From: JADLHS01 sp044225555
GTDB taxonomy: Bacteria; Verrucomicrobiota; Verrucomicrobiia; Limisphaerales; JADLHS01
DNA: 64,000 nucleotides
Direction: 5' to 3'
Assembly (NCBI GenBank): GCA_044225555.1
Contig: JBGAIM010000003.1
Span: forward strand, 248,001-312,000
In this document: one piece after another, positions 8,196 through 18,097 of the stretch
Position numbering within the stretch: the first letter of the stretch is position 1
How the letters are laid out: the number at the start of each line of letters is the position of its first letter
Program-made: the position numbers and the translations under genes
The notes under the pieces: generated by a model
Told to the model about the DNA's origin: nothing
Seen by the model: the letters and a program-made list of their open reading frames with translations, nothing else
Databases searched by the model: none

Positions 8196-10736
8196 TCAAG
8201 GTAGGACCAGGCGGAAAAAGACGCACTCGTTGGCAAGATAGACGGGCACCGTGACCGAGTTGGTGTTGCTGGATTCCGCGATCGAGGTCCAGTTAATTCC
8301 AAGGCCGGAATGAATTGAGTTGGTTTGGGTCTGCAGAATCCACCCGGTGTGATCTGGCGGCCAACTGAGGGTGATTTCTCCATTGGTCGCCCCGACGCCA
8401 AGCGGTGGCGAGGTCATGGCTGTCGGCCGGGCGCTCGCCGGCACCGACGCAGCGCTGGCCCCGCTGGAGTTGGTAGAAGTGAGCGTGTAGTAATAACGCG
8501 TTCCATTCGTCAGGCCGGTGTTGGTGAGGATCAACGAACTGATATTTGCGGCGATCGTGACATAAGGCCCGGCTGGGTTTGTGGCGCGTTGGACATAGTA
8601 CCCCGTGGCCCCGGGTGCGGCTGCCCACTGCAGTTCCACCTCCGCGTCGCCGGCTTTGGCGGACAAGCCCGGCGGTGCAATGGGTGTGGGCAGTTCCAAA
8701 TTCAGGTAGTCATACATCACATAGACCTGGGAGGAAACCGTGGAACGCCTTTGCACCAGCGTGATGGTGTTCGTGCCCGCGACCAGGCGATTGACCGGGA
8801 TGCTGGTGTGGTCAATGCCGTATTTGTCATGAATTCCCTGGCGCACCAGGCTGTTCGCGCCGCCCGGAACGCTTGGGTAGAAATCGCGAAACACTGCGCC
8901 CGTCCGGTTCGGGTCATTGACGAACACCTGGATCGCAGCACTGTAGGCACCCGCCCAAATCGTGTTCAGGGTGGCATTGCCACTCTTGGGAACGCTCGGC
9001 AGAAAGAATCTCACGTGCCACACCATGTTGTTGGCCACCCCGCCGCTGTCATAATATACGCACTGCGCGTAATTCCAGTCGTTGGTCCAGTTGCTCGCGC
9101 CAACCGTGTAAGTCATTGGATTCGAAAACTCGGCTGCAAAGCCAAGCCATAACCCGGGGATCGAGTAGTCGTCCCCGTGTCGAAATTCCACGGCGGTTCG
9201 ATCCGGGTAACCGATTTCCCACGCGAGGCTGTTACCTTGATGCGGCACATTCCAGACCAGCGTACCCAAGTTGGTGGTGCTGCCCGCCGCAAACGTGTAT
9301 GGGCCGGAACGAAATTCTCCCACCGAACCATTCGTGCCGGCGCAGTAAGCGTATAACTGGTACGTCGCCCCACCGCCGTAGGGAGAAAAAGTGGTCACGG
9401 GCGGGAGGGTGAAGGCGCCGTCCGCGTCCGCTCGGGTCCAGAACTGATAGCCGTCGGATTGGAGTTGCCAGTTGCCCGGATCATTTTCCAATCCGGAATC
9501 TGGCGCGGCCAATCCAATCCACGCTCCGGCGGCGCTGGCCTGTGGTCGCAGCGGATCGTGGATGACGAGTCTGCCCGAGATGGTCGCGCGGCCCGCGGCG
9601 GATTGGTAGTTGGTATCCGTCAACCACGCATAAGGCCACGCGGACCGTTCGGCCGCCGCCTGCTGCTTGGAATCTTCCCAGCCGGCCGCGCCGTTGGTCT
9701 TGCTGTTGAAATAAAGCAACCACGGCCCGTAAACCTTGGTGAAGTTGGCATTGCTGTTGACCGAGAGCCCGGTGTTGCCATAGTGCGCAATCAACGGTTC
9801 GAAGGTGACCAACCCCCCAATCCCCCCGGAGTATTCGCAGGCTGTCGGGCCGTTGTTCTGATAGTCGTGACTGCCGGTGACAAACCAAAGCCCGACCTGA
9901 TTGATGTCACTTGCCATACCAAAGGTGTCCAACTGCGGATAATCAAACGTGTAGGAGTATTTGCCGTTGGTGCTGCCCGCGAAAACGCCGGTGGTGTATT
10001 GAACGATTTCCACGGGCAGGCCGGGCACCGCAACGGTGTGGTAGTTATCCCAAAAGTTCGGTTGCAGTCCGTTGCGCTTCTGTTGCACCCCACCCAACGT
10101 CAGTCCGTAGCGAACCCCGTCGTCCACATAGGAGTTTTCACAGAGGAAATTCGTGTTGTCGTGGGCCGTGGGCCAGATGCACTGGATGAAACTGATGTCC
10201 AAGTTGCCGTTGGTGGAGTAACTGGCCGGATGCCGCGCCACCAGGTAGCAGTACAGCCCGCTGTTGCCCTTGCCGAGCAGGTAGTGGAGTTCCATGTCCG
10301 CCACGACGCTGTGTTTCCCTGGAACGTACGTTCGCCGGTAAGCCAGCTCGATGTTTGTGCTCGTGGCCGTCGTGCTCAGGTAAGCGCTGTCGCCGTTGCC
10401 ATCCGGATACCAGTAATAATAAATGGCGGTGTGATTGCCGAAATTTACGCCCGACTGGCTGAGCATCTCGATGCCGTTGTTCTTCGGCGTTCCGGGCAGG
10501 CCGGGTTTGAGATACTTGATCGAATCCACGTTGCCGTTCGTGGCGATGAGGACATGAAGAATTCCATTGTCAAGGTAACGATCGGTCCGGCTCCCGAACG
10601 CTTCAAAACCGGTGGTGACCGGCGTGGCAACCAACGGCGTCCAGCCCCCCGGATTGTTGGCCCTGGCCACCGTGGCAACCAGCAGGCAGAGACCGACTCC
10701 CAGCAAGCCGCCCCCGAACGATTGACTGAGCTTCAT
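8196..10736 (-). CDS. Secreted rhamnogalacturonan lyase, polysaccharide lyase family 4-like, with fibronectin III domain
   Basis: The 846-residue protein has a signal peptide (GLLGVGLCLLVATVARA). The N-terminal half (about 40-400) carries PL4-type beta-supersandwich features: IEMLSQSGVNFGNHTAIYYY, long aromatic stretches and KVYGPWLLYFN. A small fn3-like domain follows (ATISGRLVIHDP..., about 400-500). A jelly-roll domain begins WEIGYPDRTAVEFRHGDD, the typical PL4 domain-III signature. A fibronectin type III repeat lies near 680-765, and the end has the W...FFRL module. Family members cleave rhamnogalacturonan-I of pectin by beta-elimination. This points to plant-polysaccharide degradation. 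The gene is monocistronic with 174 bp of leader DNA upstream. Confidence 0.8.
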   Translation of the reverse strand: MKLSQSFGGGLLGVGLCLLVATVARANNPGGWTPLVATPVTTGFEAFGSRTDRYLDNGILHVLIATNGNVDSIKYLKPGLPGTPKNNGIEMLSQSGVNFGNHTAIYYYWYPDGNGDSAYLSTTATSTNIELAYRRTYVPGKHSVVADMELHYLLGKGNSGLYCYLVARHPASYSTNGNLDISFIQCIWPTAHDNTNFLCENSYVDDGVRYGLTLGGVQQKRNGLQPNFWDNYHTVAVPGLPVEIVQYTTGVFAGSTNGKYSYTFDYPQLDTFGMASDINQVGLWFVTGSHDYQNNGPTACEYSGGIGGLVTFEPLIAHYGNTGLSVNSNANFTKVYGPWLLYFNSKTNGAAGWEDSKQQAAAERSAWPYAWLTDTNYQSAAGRATISGRLVIHDPLRPQASAAGAWIGLAAPDSGLENDPGNWQLQSDGYQFWTRADADGAFTLPPVTTFSPYGGGATYQLYAYCAGTNGSVGEFRSGPYTFAAGSTTNLGTLVWNVPHQGNSLAWEIGYPDRTAVEFRHGDDYSIPGLWLGFAAEFSNPMTYTVGASNWTNDWNYAQCVYYDSGGVANNMVWHVRFFLPSVPKSGNATLNTIWAGAYSAAIQVFVNDPNRTGAVFRDFYPSVPGGANSLVRQGIHDKYGIDHTSIPVNRLVAGTNTITLVQRRSTVSSQVYVMYDYLNLELPTPIAPPGLSAKAGDAEVELQWAAAPGATGYYVQRATNPAGPYVTIAANISSLILTNTGLTNGTRYYYTLTSTNSSGASAASVPASARPTAMTSPPLGVGATNGEITLSWPPDHTGWILQTQTNSIHSGLGINWTSIAESSNTNSVTVPVYLANECVFFRLVLP

Positions 10737-10910
10737 TTCCGATTCTGTGCAAAGACTTTTCGAGCACGCGACGGGGGAGACGGCTCACCCGCGAACCCCG
10801 CGCTCAACGAGTTCCTAGCTTAAGTCTCACACATCGTCGGAGCGTCCAGCAATCGCCAGTTCGGGGGGCAAACGCGTGCAGAAGCAAGCATGGGCGGAAT
10901 GCCGCTCCAA

Positions 10911-12227
10911 CTAAAGTGTCTCAAGCCCCTTGAAGTGGAAATCCAGCGAGCAAAGTTTCTCCAGTTCACCCTTCATGAAATGCGCTGCCACTTCGGGCGT
11001 GGCTTTGAGCACTTCCACGAAATCCGCATCGTCGCGTCCCGCGTGTTTGACTTCCCAGGTCTTCATCGCGGCGTCCTGCACGAGTTTGTAGGCAGCTTCG
11101 CGCGTCAGGCCTTTGCGGATGAGCGCGAGCAGCACGGTCTGGCTGTTCCACATGCCGAGCGAAAGGCCGAGGTTCTTCTTCATGTTTGCCGGATAAACGA
11201 CGATGCCATCCATCAGGCGCGTGAGCAGGCCGAACATGTAATCGAGCAGCGTGCAACTGTCCGGAAAGATGATGCGCTCGACGCTGCTGTGACTGATGTC
11301 GCGCTCGTGCCAGAGGGCGACGTTTTCCAGCGACGCCATCGCATTGCCGCGCAACACGCGCGCGAGGCCGGTGAGCCGTTCCCACGTGATGGGATTGCGC
11401 TTGTGTGGCATGGCGCTCGAACCTTTCTGACCCTTGGTGAACGGCTCTTCGGCTTCGAGCACTTCGGTGCGTTGCAGATGACGGAATTCCACCGCCCAGC
11501 GCTCGATGCTCGCGCCGACGAGCGCCATCGCGAGTTGGAATTCGGCGTGGATGTCGCGCTGCACGACTTGCGTGGCGATGGGCGCGGGACGAATGCCCAA
11601 CTGCTTGCAGACGTAAGCCTCCACGCGCGGCGACAGATGCGCGCTCGTACCGACCGCGCCGGAAATTTTGCCAACGGCGACGACATCGCGCACGGCTTCC
11701 AGGCGGCGGAGCGCCCGCGTGAATTCATCGTGCATCAACGCCATCTTCAAGCCGAACGTTGTGGGTTCACCGTGGATGCCGTGACTGCGACCCATGCAGG
11801 GCGTGAACTTGTGTTCCTTCGCGCGGCGGGCGATGACGGGCAGCAGCTTCTTCACGTCGGCGATGAGGATGTCCGCGCTCTGCTGCATCTGCAGGGCGTA
11901 GCAAGTGTCGCCCACGTCGCTGCTCGTGAGACCGAAATGAATCCAGCGGCTGGCGTTGTCGTTGATGGCCTCCGCGACGGCGGTGGTGAAGCCGATGACA
12001 TCGTGATTGAGCGTTTTCTCCAGTTCCTTCTGCCGTGCCACGAGACCGGGCAGGTCGGCGAACCATTTGTCGCAACCGGCCTTGATCTTTTTGAAATCCT
12101 TGGCGGGCACGACGCCTTCCTTGACCAGCGCTTCGCTGGCGAGGAGTTCGATCTGCAACCAGATCTTGAGTTTGTTTTCGTCGGTCCAGATGGCCCGCAT
12201 TTCGGGGCGCGAATAACGCGTAATCAT
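10911..12227 (-). CDS. purB: Adenylosuccinate lyase
   Basis: The enzyme cleaves SAICAR to AICAR and adenylosuccinate to AMP, releasing fumarate, in purine synthesis. The 438 residues are the normal length. The fumarase/aspartase superfamily signature SSAMPHKRNPI lies near residue 270. MGRSHGIHGEPTTFG carries the conserved catalytic-region histidines. The N-terminal MITRYSRPEMRAIWTDENK is typical of the short bacterial PurB type. The start is ATG 12227. purC, the preceding pathway step, is in this window but 40 kb away, so there is no purine operon here. Confidence 0.96.
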   Translation of the reverse strand: MITRYSRPEMRAIWTDENKLKIWLQIELLASEALVKEGVVPAKDFKKIKAGCDKWFADLPGLVARQKELEKTLNHDVIGFTTAVAEAINDNASRWIHFGLTSSDVGDTCYALQMQQSADILIADVKKLLPVIARRAKEHKFTPCMGRSHGIHGEPTTFGLKMALMHDEFTRALRRLEAVRDVVAVGKISGAVGTSAHLSPRVEAYVCKQLGIRPAPIATQVVQRDIHAEFQLAMALVGASIERWAVEFRHLQRTEVLEAEEPFTKGQKGSSAMPHKRNPITWERLTGLARVLRGNAMASLENVALWHERDISHSSVERIIFPDSCTLLDYMFGLLTRLMDGIVVYPANMKKNLGLSLGMWNSQTVLLALIRKGLTREAAYKLVQDAAMKTWEVKHAGRDDADFVEVLKATPEVAAHFMKGELEKLCSLDFHFKGLETL

Positions 12228-12362
12228 GCGGGACCATTAAACTGGAAACAAGGGACGGGAAAAAGGAGGAAGTACGCCCCTAGCGGCTCGCCGCAGAATG
12301 CCACCGCCTGTCAGTCGCTTGATAGTTGCGCGCTCTGCCGAGACGCCGCCACGAAGGTATCT

Positions 12363-13541
12363 TCAGCTAAGCCGCTTGATGACTTCGCTCAGGCCGCCCG
12401 CTTCCGGTTCAATCTCGATGCGGCCAGCGGGGCGTTTGGGTTCCGTGGACGCGACTGGCGCCGATGGAACCGCTCGCGGTGGCGCGAGCGGTGGAGGTTG
12501 AGAATCAGCGACAGCTTCCTCCTGATCGGGCGCTTCATCTTCGGCATTGGGTACATGCCATTGCGTGCGCTTGGCCATCCAATTCTGGTAACGGTCAAAG
12601 CTCCACATGCCATATTCGGCGCCGGTTTCGAGGGCTTGCGGGAGTTTGAAGAAGTCGCGGTTGCGGATGAACGTCTTCACGGAACTGGTCGAGCGCAGAA
12701 TCTCGCATTCGGGCAAGCGAAGGTTCAGGTCGGGTCGAAAGCGCAGACGTTGGCAAACCACCGCCAGGAGGCAGTCGGCGAGTTGCGCGGCGACATTGTT
12801 TTGAATCTCCGACGGAAAGGCGAGCACCACGCGTTGGAGTGCTTCCGCACAACTGCCCGAATGCACGGTCGCAAAAACGAGATGCCCGGTCTCGGCGGCG
12901 TTGAGCGTGAGGCGCATGGTTTCGGGCTCGCGCATTTCGCCGACCATCAGCACGTCTGGATCTTCGCGCAACGCATCCAGCAATCCCTGCTCGAACGATG
13001 GCGTGTCCCGGCCGACTTCGCGCTGGCGAATAAAGGCGCGTCGGGCGCGGAAGATGTGTTCGATGGGGCTTTCGAGGGTGAGCACATGACGCGATTCGGT
13101 AAGATTGATCTCCTGAATCAGTGCGGCGAGCGTGGACGATTTGCCGCTGCCGGTCGGCCCGCTGATGAGGACGAGGCCGTTGGTGGGCGTGACGAGCTTT
13201 TTCAGATCAGGATGCAGATTGAGCCGGTCAATCGTGGCTTGGAAACTGGCCAGCAGACGGACGGCAAAGCCAACCCCGCGCGAGGTGTGCAGGAGGTTGA
13301 GGCGGCAACGCACACCGCCGATGGTTTTGGAGAAGTCGGCCGAGCGTTGCGCGAGGAAGTGTGGCCACGCGTCGCCACCGAGGACCTGTTGCGCCAGTTC
13401 CAACAGCAACCTTCCGGCGAGCGGTTCGCCGACGGTTCGCAATGCTCCGCGCACGCGAATCGCGGCGGGCAGACCGGGTTCGAGGTGCAGGTCGCTGGCG
13501 CCTTGCCGGCTGGCGGCCACGATCAGAGATTCAAGAGTCAT
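12363..13541 (-). CDS. PilT-like type IV pilus retraction / secretion ATPase
   Basis: This hexameric AAA-type motor of the PilT/GspE superfamily acts at the inner membrane. The N-terminal ASDLHLEPGLPAAIRVRG is the PilT PAS-like signature. Walker A is GPTGSGKSS near residue 127. DPDVLMVGEMREPETMRL is the Walker B plus PilT-specific GEMR motif, and TGHLVFATVHS is the His box. A proline-rich tail of about 60 residues after the core is unusual. The family retracts type IV pili for twitching or DNA uptake, but no pilus genes are adjacent. Assignment as PilT rather than PilU or another paralogue is uncertain. Confidence 0.85.
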   Translation of the reverse strand: MTLESLIVAASRQGASDLHLEPGLPAAIRVRGALRTVGEPLAGRLLLELAQQVLGGDAWPHFLAQRSADFSKTIGGVRCRLNLLHTSRGVGFAVRLLASFQATIDRLNLHPDLKKLVTPTNGLVLISGPTGSGKSSTLAALIQEINLTESRHVLTLESPIEHIFRARRAFIRQREVGRDTPSFEQGLLDALREDPDVLMVGEMREPETMRLTLNAAETGHLVFATVHSGSCAEALQRVVLAFPSEIQNNVAAQLADCLLAVVCQRLRFRPDLNLRLPECEILRSTSSVKTFIRNRDFFKLPQALETGAEYGMWSFDRYQNWMAKRTQWHVPNAEDEAPDQEEAVADSQPPPLAPPRAVPSAPVASTEPKRPAGRIEIEPEAGGLSEVIKRLS

Positions 13542-13635
13542 AGGCTTTGACGGCGTTGATTTGAATCATACACCAGGGCGCGGGAAAAGTTGTTTCATTT
13601 CCGGATTCACCCGCAATCAGCAATTCGCGGAGCGA

Positions 13636-14592
13636 CTATCGTTTTTGCAGCAGCACATTTGCCGCCGTCACCAGTCCGCCACCGATGAGCAGGCGGGCAG
13701 TCAGCGTTTCGTTGGCGTAATGGATGCCGGCCCACGTGGAAATCAAGCCAGGCAGGAATAGCGCCAGCACGCTGGTAACGACGGGTTCAACGCTGTAGAT
13801 GAGGCCGGCTTCGGTGGCGGTGACGTCACGTTGCCAGCGATTCATCAATAGATAGCCGCCCATCGTACAAAGGATGACAAGTGTGGCCAGAAAGCCGCAG
13901 GCCGCCGGCGAAGCGAAGGCGCGCAGACAGGCGGCAGGATTCGGCGTGGTGAGCCAGACACCGGGCACACACAGCAACGCCATCATCCCGAACATCACGA
14001 CGGAGAAGCGCAAGGGGTCGTTGATGGCATAGCGCGGGCGTTCGAGCATCAGGATTTGCCCGACAAAAAGCACCGAGCCGATGATGGTTTCGGTCTCGCC
14101 GCGACCGAGTCTAAATGTCCTCAAATCCAAATCGGCAAGAATCGCGAGTCCCACCAGCACGAGCAACAGGCAGACGACGACTTTTGGTGTGGGCAAATGG
14201 CGATGCACAATCGCAATCCACACCGGGATGAACGCAACGTAGAGTTGGGTGAGAAAGGCAGAGGTGGAGGCGGCGGTGTAGGAAAGCCCGTCCATTTGGA
14301 AGAGAATGCCGCCGATACCGAAGACCGCGAGCCAGAAACCCTGTTCGAGTTCGAGCCGGGTGATTTTCAACAGTTCGCGATTGAGGAATAGCGCGAGCAG
14401 CAGTCCGGCGCTCCCGAAGCGATACATCGCGCCGATCATGGCAAAGAACCAACTGCCCGCGTCCGGCAAAAGCTTCTGTTGCTCCAGCGCGAGCGCTTTG
14501 ACGACCGGAAAACTGGAGGCCCAAAAGAACGTCGCCGCCAGCAACATGGTCATGGCTTTGCGATGGCAATGGGTGGCCGCGGTTTCGCTCAC
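13636..14592 (-). CDS. EamA/DMT-family transporter
   Basis: This 318-residue membrane protein has ten predicted helices in two EamA halves. The first begins AMTMLLAATFFWASSFPVVKAL; the second covers the region with LSVEPVVTSVLALFLPGL. DMT proteins export amino acids or other metabolites; the substrate cannot be read from sequence. Its ATG lies 6 bp after the stop of the glycosyltransferase gene, so it is probably the last gene of the operon that begins with the discoidin-domain gene at 17198. Confidence 0.8.
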   Translation of the reverse strand: MSETAATHCHRKAMTMLLAATFFWASSFPVVKALALEQQKLLPDAGSWFFAMIGAMYRFGSAGLLLALFLNRELLKITRLELEQGFWLAVFGIGGILFQMDGLSYTAASTSAFLTQLYVAFIPVWIAIVHRHLPTPKVVVCLLLVLVGLAILADLDLRTFRLGRGETETIIGSVLFVGQILMLERPRYAINDPLRFSVVMFGMMALLCVPGVWLTTPNPAACLRAFASPAACGFLATLVILCTMGGYLLMNRWQRDVTATEAGLIYSVEPVVTSVLALFLPGLISTWAGIHYANETLTARLLIGGGLVTAANVLLQKR

Positions 14593-14598
14593 GATCGT

Positions 14599-16176
14599 TC
14601 AGTCAACATCCCTCGGCAAAGTGGCGACGAATTTTTCCCACAGCCCGCGCTCGACGTAGAGTTCGAGAAAGACGTTCGGACGCAACTCGTAGTAACCCGT
14701 CATGATGTAGCGCTTGTCGGATTTGTCATCGAGCGCGGCGCCGAGTTTCGCGGAGGCGAGAATGATGGGGGCAAATGGATCCGCCGGCAGTTCCTCATAC
14801 CAGCCGATGCGCTTGAATTGCCGGAGATACCACGGCAACGGCCAGTAGCTTTCGGGGGCGATGACTTTGACCACGGTTTCGTGGCCCTCCGGCGCAACCT
14901 GCGAAATGGCCTCAACTCGTTGAACCAGTTCCCGAACATGCGCGGAAGTCTGGGCATAGACGTAAGGATTGCGCAGGTCGGCGGCCAGGTATTGGGAAAG
15001 CGTCCACGACTGCAGCGCCAGATGCAACACACCGACTCCGAGCAGGGCGACCAGGAGAATTCTGGTCAGGCGCGTGCGACACATCTGGACCAGCGCCGAT
15101 GCGCCAATGCCGGCAAGCAAAATGACACCGAGCCAGAAATTGAGCAGACACCAGGTGGTCTTGTAGGAGATCAGCGAGTAGATCACCGTCAGCGCCGCCG
15201 TGTAGAAAACGAGGAAGCGAGTCAGACCCGGCCGGCTCACCAGGTTCGGGTTGTTGCAGAATGCCGCGGCGGCACCACAAAGGGCCAGAATGGCAATCAG
15301 GGCTTCGGTCCACACCGGACTTTTGGCCGGATGGAACCAAAGCAATCGTTCCAGATAGAAAGGCCACGGATGGATATGAGGCGACGCGCCGCCCGCGCGA
15401 TGCAGCCAGGGAAGATAAGTGGTCAGCGAATCGCCCGGACCAGCGGCGTTGGTGAAAAAGGAATTGAAGAATAACAGCCAGACAACGCCGGCGGTCGTCA
15501 GCGCCAGGGCGACGTGGCGGGGCGCGGGGGTCCATTTCACTTTGGGAATGCTCTCCGCCGGCGCCTGTGAACGCTGCGCCCGCCAGCGATTCCAAAGTCG
15601 CGTCGCCACCAGCGCGAAGCCCATCGCCGCGATCGAGAGAACAAAAGTTTCCTTGGTGGCGAACATCAAACCCACGCCGATCCCGGCGAGCGCGGCCCAA
15701 CCGGCGTGGCGCGATTGCGCGTAACGCCAGCCGGCGGTCAGCGTCAGCAGTGTGAAGAAGACCAGCAGCATCTCGTGGATGAAGTAGCGGCTGTAGAAGA
15801 CCATCGCGGGTGAGGCGGCGAGGAACACCGCCGCCCAGGACGTCGCCGTTCTTCCCAATCCATCTTTCACCAATGGGAGCAGGAGGATCAGACCAAGTCC
15901 GAAAAGCACCGTGACAACCCGCAGTTCGGCGTCGGAAAGTTCAGCGGCATTCTTCGCCGGGCCGAGCCAGAGGATGGGAAGCGAAAAGTAATGGAGCGCG
16001 GGCCCGTGGTATTCGTGCGGGTCGTAGCGGTAGTCGCCCTTCTCCCACAAGGCGGCGAGTTTGACGGCATTGACGCCCTCGTCGTTATGGAGGGGACGGA
16101 CACCGAGCTGGGGGCAACGCAACAGGAGCGCGCCGGCGAGCGCCAGGAGCCACGCCAGTGCGGCCCAACGGTTCAT
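14599..16176 (-). CDS. Membrane glycosyltransferase, TIGR03663 / GT39-like
   Basis: The 525-residue integral membrane protein has many helices and an N-terminal Asp-Glu pair (LHNDEGVNAVK, D32/E33) in the first extracytoplasmic loop. This is the catalytic signature of polyprenyl-phosphate-sugar-dependent GT-C transferases. HEYHGPALHYF and YSRYFIHEM fit the TIGR03663 group, often annotated flippase-activity-associated. The C-terminal 90 residues are soluble. Its ATG overlaps the TGA of the upstream gene by 4 bp (ATGA at 16173-16176), which suggests translational coupling. Transfer of a lipid-linked sugar at the outer face of the inner membrane is inferred; acceptor unknown. Confidence 0.8.
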   Translation of the reverse strand: MNRWAALAWLLALAGALLLRCPQLGVRPLHNDEGVNAVKLAALWEKGDYRYDPHEYHGPALHYFSLPILWLGPAKNAAELSDAELRVVTVLFGLGLILLLPLVKDGLGRTATSWAAVFLAASPAMVFYSRYFIHEMLLVFFTLLTLTAGWRYAQSRHAGWAALAGIGVGLMFATKETFVLSIAAMGFALVATRLWNRWRAQRSQAPAESIPKVKWTPAPRHVALALTTAGVVWLLFFNSFFTNAAGPGDSLTTYLPWLHRAGGASPHIHPWPFYLERLLWFHPAKSPVWTEALIAILALCGAAAAFCNNPNLVSRPGLTRFLVFYTAALTVIYSLISYKTTWCLLNFWLGVILLAGIGASALVQMCRTRLTRILLVALLGVGVLHLALQSWTLSQYLAADLRNPYVYAQTSAHVRELVQRVEAISQVAPEGHETVVKVIAPESYWPLPWYLRQFKRIGWYEELPADPFAPIILASAKLGAALDDKSDKRYIMTGYYELRPNVFLELYVERGLWEKFVATLPRDVD

Positions 16177-17198
16177 TTGTTCGGCACGGGGTGCGAGTTA
16201 CGCTTCAGAACGTAGATCAAGCAGAGCGCGAAGGCCAAAAAAGCGGAACCACCAACCATAACTTTGGTGGAGTTGTTGGTCACAACGTTTGAAACAGCGA
16301 TGCTGACAGGACTCGCAGGTTGGACAGTTACAGACGAAGCTACTTCCGGTGCGGATGAAGGTGCGGCAGTGGCCGCAGTTTGCAGACGGGGTATTGCGGT
16401 CGGTACAGCCGGAGTTTCCACCGAAACCGTGGGTAGATCGCTTGATGAACTCACGGGGAGTTGAGGATCAACAAATGCAGTGGCAGTCGGAGCGATGAAA
16501 TCAGCTCTGGATTTAGCAGCATCCGGCACGGCGTAAACTTCAATTTCCTGCCAGCAATTGAGCGCGCTGAGATGGCTGCCTTTGGTGTAACCGCGCACGT
16601 AACGACCCTTGGCACCTTTGCCGTCAAACGCGCGACCAAAGTGGCGCTCGAAGTATTCGCGGTCGGTCCCGACGCCGAGGCCGGAGGAATTATCCGTGTC
16701 GTTGTTGAAGATGGTGGTGACGCCGGTTTTGAATTCAGGATCGTCGGACACCTGCACGATGACGTCGTGCATGACCTGGATGTAACGATGGTCATGCCAG
16801 ATAGCGACGGCTTCAATGGTGTAAGTTTGCCCGAGGTCCACCTGGACCCACTGCGCGCCCTTCTTCATCTCGACGGTGTCGTAATCGAACGCCTCCTTCT
16901 TGCCGTCGGTGATCTGGGTGAGTTCGCCGGTGAACGGCTTGACGCTGCTGGTGGCGGTTTTGCCGAGCGCGACATTTTTTGCGCCGGCAGAAATCATCAG
17001 GGCGGCGGGCGCCTTGTCGGAATTGGGTTCGATGTTCGGCCCAACAGGCAATTGTTCGGGCGTCCCCTTGAGCGTGGGCGCGGGAAGTTCCAGTTTGAGC
17101 GGCGCTTTGTCCTGCGCGCTGGCGTTTGTGGTTACGGCAGCCACCAGGAGGGTGGCGGACAAAACTCGAATCACATTTGCGGTTGAAATCATTTTCAT
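16173..17198 (-). CDS. Exported F5/8-type (discoidin) domain protein with C-terminal membrane anchor
   Basis: The frame is open to 17285, but ATG 17198 (or 17192) directly precedes a signal peptide (VIRVLSATLLVAAVTTNASAQ). Residues about 70-225 form a discoidin-like beta-barrel: NVALGKTATSS, QWVQVDLGQTYTIEAVAIWHDHRY, YVRGYTKGSHLSALNCWQEIEVY. A Pro/Ser/Thr/Val-rich linker follows, then a final membrane helix (VMVGGSAFLAFALCLIYVLKRN). Discoidin domains commonly bind glycans. With the coupled glycosyltransferase downstream, a role in recognising or displaying a surface glycan is inferred. Confidence 0.75.
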   Translation of the reverse strand: MKMISTANVIRVLSATLLVAAVTTNASAQDKAPLKLELPAPTLKGTPEQLPVGPNIEPNSDKAPAALMISAGAKNVALGKTATSSVKPFTGELTQITDGKKEAFDYDTVEMKKGAQWVQVDLGQTYTIEAVAIWHDHRYIQVMHDVIVQVSDDPEFKTGVTTIFNNDTDNSSGLGVGTDREYFERHFGRAFDGKGAKGRYVRGYTKGSHLSALNCWQEIEVYAVPDAAKSRADFIAPTATAFVDPQLPVSSSSDLPTVSVETPAVPTAIPRLQTAATAAPSSAPEVASSVTVQPASPVSIAVSNVVTNNSTKVMVGGSAFLAFALCLIYVLKRNSHPVPNK

Positions 17199-17281
17199 AT
17201 TTAGCCTGTCGGTCCGGTACTTTACCAGACGCCCGGTGCGGTTCAAAACCAATTTAACGACTGGAACGGAGGCCCGGGTAT

Positions 17282-18097
17282 TCATTCCGGGGCCCCAAGC
17301 CGGACCACCTCCCCGTGGAGTTGGCGTGCCAGGTCCTTGCGATCCGATGCCGGGTGGGTGATGGGTGAAAAATTCACGCGGGCCTGAATCTGCCGCCGTT
17401 TCATCAGATTCACGAGATGGGGAAGGAACGTCATGTCACCCCAATAACAGACATCGTTCTCCACCGAACCGTCCACGAGCGCGTACCCGATGCGCCCGAC
17501 GGACAGCGGATGCGGCGAGCCCACAATCGGTTCGAGGAGGGACGATTTGAAGGGGAGGATTTCGCGCCCGTTCCAGCTCGTGCCTTCAGGGAAGAGGACC
17601 ACAACGCCGCCAGCGGTGAGGGCGCGTTGAATCTCGGCATTCATCCGCGCCACATCGCGGCGACGGGTGCGGTCCACGAACAACGTGCCGGACAAGCGCG
17701 CAAACCAGCCGAACACCGGCCAGTTCTTCACCTCGCTCTTGGAGACGAACACCGCCGGGGTCAATGACACGAGCACCAGGATGTCGAGATAGCTGAGGTG
17801 ATTACAGACCAGCAGGCCGGTGGACGGAAGCGAACCGCGCGCTTCATACGTCACGGAAAAGACCCGCAGGCTCCGCCGCGCACACCATTGCAGCCAGCGG
17901 GAGCGCTCCCGTTGTGTCAGTTTGCCGCCGTGACGAAACGTCAACACGAGGAACCTGCCGGCGAAGCACAAGAGTTCGCCGGCAAACCAGAAGGCGCGAA
18001 ACAAGAGTCGGAACGCCCGACGACCCGGAAAATCCACGCGCCATCGGTACCAGTAAATCGTCCGGGTCACAAGCCGATCCGGACACACCGGTCGCAC
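17282..18097 (-). CDS. plsC: 1-acyl-sn-glycerol-3-phosphate acyltransferase family protein
   Basis: PlsC acylates lysophosphatidic acid to phosphatidic acid at the inner membrane. The catalytic HX4D motif is NHLSYLD (H100, D105). FVDRT contributes the substrate-binding arginine, and VLFPEGTSWNG (E171, G172) is motif III. A hydrophobic stretch near residues 30-55 (LLFRAFWFAGELLCFAGRFLVL) could dip into the membrane. The stop lies 83 bp upstream of the discoidin gene start, so it may or may not share that transcript. A relative such as an ornithine-lipid acyltransferase cannot be excluded. Confidence 0.85.
   Translation of the reverse strand: MRPVCPDRLVTRTIYWYRWRVDFPGRRAFRLLFRAFWFAGELLCFAGRFLVLTFRHGGKLTQRERSRWLQWCARRSLRVFSVTYEARGSLPSTGLLVCNHLSYLDILVLVSLTPAVFVSKSEVKNWPVFGWFARLSGTLFVDRTRRRDVARMNAEIQRALTAGGVVVLFPEGTSWNGREILPFKSSLLEPIVGSPHPLSVGRIGYALVDGSVENDVCYWGDMTFLPHLVNLMKRRQIQARVNFSPITHPASDRKDLARQLHGEVVRLGAPE

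Noticed and set aside
10890..13550. 886-codon plus-strand frame
   Set aside because: It lies antisense to purB and pilT, whose protein motifs are unambiguous; its translation is a His/Arg/Asp-rich shadow of high-GC coding DNA.
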